Of a DNA stretch of 64,000 nucleotides, positions 60,181-64,000 are shown piece by piece (the stretch's first letter is position 1; each line of letters starts with the position of its first letter). Made by a program: the position numbers and the translations under genes. The stretch spans positions 26,463,637-26,527,636 of the forward strand of contig JAVLUZ010000154.1 in assembly GCA_036768485.1 (NCBI GenBank), written 5' to 3'. Below the pieces are notes generated by a model, which was not told the origin of the DNA, did no database searches, and saw only the letters and a list, made by a program, of their open reading frames with translations. Source of the DNA: Mermis nigrescens. Lineage: Eukaryota > Nematoda > Enoplea > Mermithida > Mermithidae.

Positions 60181-60187
60181 TGCGTGA

Positions 60188-60457
60188 CCAGACATGCACA
60201 CGGGCACACGGGATTTGGAGGTCCTGAATCTTGACCCCCCAAGAATGGAATAACGGAAAATCTTGTGGGGAAAATGAAGCAAAATGACAGGGTCAAAATC
60301 GGAGAAAAATTAAAATTTTCTTTAAAAATACTCTAAATTGACCGGAAACTTTAAATAAAGTATAACGGTATTTTAGCGCTTATACCACTTTTTGAAGTTA
60401 TTTTGGCCTAAAAAAGCTCAATTTTTGACCCCAGATCGGCCATGCTGTGCGCCAATT
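60188..60457 (+). repeat. Family A MITE
   Basis: From ACCAGACATGCACACGGGC to GGCCATGCTGTGCGCC, with 'aaatactctaaattgaccgg' and 'acggtattttagcgcttatacc'. Flanks TGCGTGAC and GTCGTGAC match at 6 of 8 positions. Confidence 0.75.
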
Positions 60458-61243
60458 GTCGTGACTCGCGGAAAACTTAATTCTTTTCAAAATTCTAGCT
60501 GAAAATAGTGGACGGATGGATATGATAAAATTTTTGGTATTTGCACCTAAATTCATTTCTCGCTGACAATGAATCTTCTCCTTCAGCAAGTTAGTGAATC
60601 TCGCAATTTTTCGAAAATTAGTGATCTTTTTAAATCGATTCCTAAGGTCAATATGTCAATAAAACGTATTACGTGCATAGTGCTTGTCCAGAGACAATCA
60701 AAATTTGAATTTTACTGTAGAATTGCTCTTCTAGGGCGATCGTCAATATATATTCAGTATGGCTAAGAGGCTCAGTGCGAGGGATTTACTGACTTATATA
60801 GCGCTAAAATATTCTTCGAAATTGTTGAACGCAAAAGCTTATTCACATTTGACGATTTTTGCTTGATTTGGCCACTTCTACCAAATTTTCCAGAAAGGAG
60901 ACCTTCTCCTTTTCTTTGTTTGGATTATTTAATTCTACGCGTGTACGTCGATAAATTCGTATTAAAAAATTATAAACCGAATGTGATGCCATACAAATAA
61001 GGCTAAACAGAAAATATTATGGTCATACGACCATGATAAAAAACAACGTTGAGAAAAGAAAAATTCGCACGATCAAATTAAAATAAATTGAATACGATCG
61101 TTCGCAGTGATTACTAATGTTATTGCATGAAGGAAAACAACAAAAATGTATTTTAATCGGTAGATTTATAGGCGGGGTTTGTTCCTCATTGGCCCCACTT
61201 AAATATTTAAACTGACAAGATACGGGTATGATATTTACATACG

Positions 61244-61424
61244 CAGTGGCGGATCTAGGAATTTCCTAGGGGGGGGGGGGCGGTACCCCTAAGGGGGGAA
61301 CCCTGAGCCGTTTTAGCCCGAAAATCGCTAAAAATCGCTCAAAAATGCTTAATTTTGCGCACTACTTTGGGCGAATGTGCGGGGGGTGGGGGTGGCCGCC
61401 CCCCGCCCCCTAAATGCGCCCCTG
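61244..61424 (-). mobile_element. Family C hAT-like MITE
   Basis: A 181-bp element, reversed relative to 56745, from CAGTGGCGGATCTAGGAATT to AAATGCGCCCCTG. It is flanked by perfect 8-bp duplications TACATACG at 61236-61243 and 61425-61432. Confidence 0.92.
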
Positions 61425-61432
61425 TACATACG

Positions 61433-62539
61433 TAGGTATTTAAAAGATTTTATGCTATTTTTAAGCATAGTTTCATGAATTTTTATATTAATTGATTTTT
61501 TTGGTAGCGTGATAACGTTGTCTTTATGACAGAAATATATTTTTGCAATCAACGAAGATTTGTCGACTCTAACAAAGATTTTTTGGGTGAACGAATTAGT
61601 TTTAATGATTTTATTTCAGCACAAATTATGAAAATTTTCGTCACTTTAAGTATGTAGCTCCGATTTTTTAGCGTCATTTTGTTCCAGGCTATATTTTATA
61701 GCTTATTTCTGACCACCTTTCAGCAAAAACTTTCAATTTAGTGATGATTCGCGCCGGATTTAAACACATATTTGAACTAGGTTTGAATTAAATTTCTACA
61801 ATCTTTATTTTATTGGAAATACTTTAAAAGTTTGAATATTCCCAAGAATTTCCAGTCACTGGACACGATTCTAATGTCTTAAGCAAGAAATCTGTCGAAA
61901 ACTCTGTGCATGTGAAATAATTTTGGGGCTGTTTTTGGCTCTTGTAGGACAAGTTAAGGTTCCTCAAAGGAAAATTTTGTTGATGTTGCAATGTGAACTG
62001 TGATTGAAATTGATGTACTAAATTGACGTCTGATGTTGATGTTGACGTCGCCCCAACAAACAGCAATCATGAATTAGAATTATCTCAAATAGTTTTCCTA
62101 AACGTGTATTTTTTTGATTTTTTATTTTCTAATCAGGTACACAATATCACTCTGTAATAATATTTTCAGATTTTAATCACAAAAAATTATCCAAATCCGC
62201 TCACAACAGCTTGCTTCCGCATGCATGCTCACGCCAGATCATGTGCCATATTCTATTGTACGAAAGCTTGTTTTTTTAAGTCGGCGTATTAAATTAACTG
62301 TTTCCGACTATGCCGAAATTTTTAGCGATTATAATTTTCAACTTCTCTACGAGTATTTATCAACAGTTTTCCGCGATTGCGCTGAATTGCTCCGATTTTA
62401 CCATAAGCTGAAGCTTATTGTCGGTAAGAATTCCTGAAAGAAAACCGCAGGTTGCGTAGAGGAAAGTTAATCATCAAGCATTTACATACCACCCTTTTTA
62501 TAGATAGAGCGTTAGCGCGTACCTATAATATACTTGGGT
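61433..62539. other. Gene-free AT-rich DNA
   Basis: Short open frames only (for example 61824-62066 minus and 62225-62437 plus). There is no conserved motif, splice pattern or repeat family I can name. Confidence 0.35.
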
Positions 62540-64000
62540 ACCCCCCAACATATGTCCTGTCCACTCCTTCCCTACAGCAACACTGGGACACTTCTGTATT
62601 GTGCGGTTTTTTAGGGATAGATAATAAAAAAGATTAGGCCCCCTTTTTCTTTCTTTTTTACATTTTACCCGATGAGCAAAGAGCGTGTAAAGTTTTACAG
62701 TAACATTATATCATATACTTCTTTAAAATTTTGATCGGTTACCGAACTTTTCTAAATCAGTTTTGTATTCTGTACAGTCTGGTTTTTTTAAATGTAGACA
62801 ATTGACTATGCTCAAAATCACTTTTATTTTTTTTGGAAAGTGACTTATTTCCAGAGTGGCAGTGTAAAGAGTTTAAAGAATCTGAGGGTGGAAAAACACA
62901 TTTTGGCCCGTTTTTTGTCTGCCAACAACTCCGGTTATAAGTCCCAAGAAATTTGTTCCAGCAGAAATGCACTACGACTCAGGGGCTACTTTCGGCTTAC
63001 CTGCAAATTTTTTAACACTTAATACGGAGTTAGATCTAGGGATTCAAACTTTACACTCTAGTGAATGGTTGTAAAAAAACAGGTTTTGTTTGCGATATAT
63101 TTGCCAACTTCTCCGGTTATAAGTCGGGACAAATTGATATAGAATAAAAATGAAACTCAATTTATTGGCTTTCGCGGAACAGAAGTTTTCCGCATACAAA
63201 CGTACTACGATTTAAAGGCTACAAACTGGATTAAACCGAATTTCTTTACACTTAATGGGGAGTCAGGTTCAGATTTTTTAAAGTTTACAATGTGTTGAAT
63301 GATGGAAAAATACGTTTCTGCTCCATTTTTTGTTCGCCACTTTCTCCAATTAGAAGTACAGGACAAGTCGAATAGAAGAAAAATATAGTACTTTCTAAGG
63401 GGTACACGTCACAGCAAATTGCGTCTATTCACATCAATATATAGCTTTTCCGGGAAGCGTAAAATCAAAAATCGGGTGTGTTAACCGTAATTTTGTGTTG
63501 GTTTTTTCTGCCATTTACTCCGTATATGAGTCTGAACATGATCTCAAGTCTAAAAATGTACTAGGAACCAAACGTGATATGTCAGTCGGGGGCGTTATTT
63601 ACGCTCAACAGTCATGCAACGTGGTCTACATCCAATATTCATTTGTTCTCAGATCATTGTAGAGCATTGATTTTTTCATGAATATTGATCTTAATATCAG
63701 AGTTATATCAGAATAACGAATCCGACTAAAATCTTCTTTACACTCATTGATTGTGTGAAGTTTAAACCAGAAATTAACTTTAGTTGTAGAGCGTTGCTGC
63801 GGAAGCTTAATTTTTTAATAAATGTTCTATGTTATGTCAGAATTACGTATCTGACTTTTACTTTTCTCTACACTCAGTAGTTGTGTAAAGCGAACAGTAT
63901 TCCTTTATTGTTGATAAGTAAAGTTTACACCACAATTCTATTTTACTTCCAGATCGTTACAAAACATGAATTTTTTCAAAATATGTTCCGTAAACTTTAG
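62540..64000. repeat. Second copy of long repeat F, cut by the window edge
   Basis: It aligns with 23865-26300. Landmarks are the starts TGTCCTGTCCACTCC / TGTCCCCTCACAGC, GTCTGCCAACAACTCCGG, TTTACACTCTAGTGAATG, GTACTTTCTAAGGGGTACAC and CTACACTCAGTAGTTGTGTAAAG. Sequence divergence is moderate. It lacks about 800 bp present in the other copy and continues beyond the window. Confidence 0.75.

Overview
This is a stretch of an AT-rich, CpG-tolerant genome from an invertebrate animal, most likely a protostome. The genes have spliceosomal introns with short TTTTCAG-like acceptors. They are split into small exons and separated by long intergenic spaces full of short DNA-transposon derivatives. I cannot name the species. 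An arthropod or another ecdysozoan fits best, but that is only an inference.

Four protein-coding loci can be supported, and the exon joins keep frame throughout. (1) At the left edge, on the + strand, are the last two coding exons of acetyl-CoA synthetase (303-1190). (2) From 5665 to at least 18521, on the + strand, is an eleven-exon bHLH-PAS transcription factor gene of the NPAS4/dysfusion/cky-1 family. It has a bHLH, PAS-A and PAS-B, and the model is 622 residues. An alternative or extra last exon may lie at 22254-22679. (3) At 40814-44956, on the + strand, is a four-exon Otx/orthodenticle-type K50 homeobox gene of 338 residues with a divergent homeodomain. (4) At 47416-50650, on the - strand, is a second Otx gene of 322 residues with a more conventional homeodomain and tail. 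The two Otx genes are convergent, about 2.5 kb apart at their stop codons, and share a matching phase-1 junction before the homeodomain. They are an old inverted duplicate pair.

Most of the rest is repeats. Four short non-autonomous families (called A, B, C and E here, about 170-280 bp) are flanked in several cases by perfect or near-perfect 8-bp target duplications, the mark of hAT-type transposition. One E element sits inside an A element with a perfect duplication. A larger family (D, about 400-500 bp) carries a GGCGCGAAGCGCC hairpin. There are also foldback-like structures. Two are inverted pairs of minisatellite arrays (12044-13018 and 29440-30700), and three are long inverted repeats (14766-14995, 26464-27523, 34035-34465). 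A non-coding dispersed repeat rich in GTGTAAAG/CTTTACAC motifs occurs twice (23865-26300 and 62540-64000). A non-LTR retrotransposon fragment lies at 38283-38626, and a large TTA microsatellite at 19018-19480.

The four genes do not form a functional unit. The adjacent Otx paralogues probably share regulatory DNA, and the long gene-poor stretches around them (28-40 kb and 51-62 kb) are where such DNA would lie.
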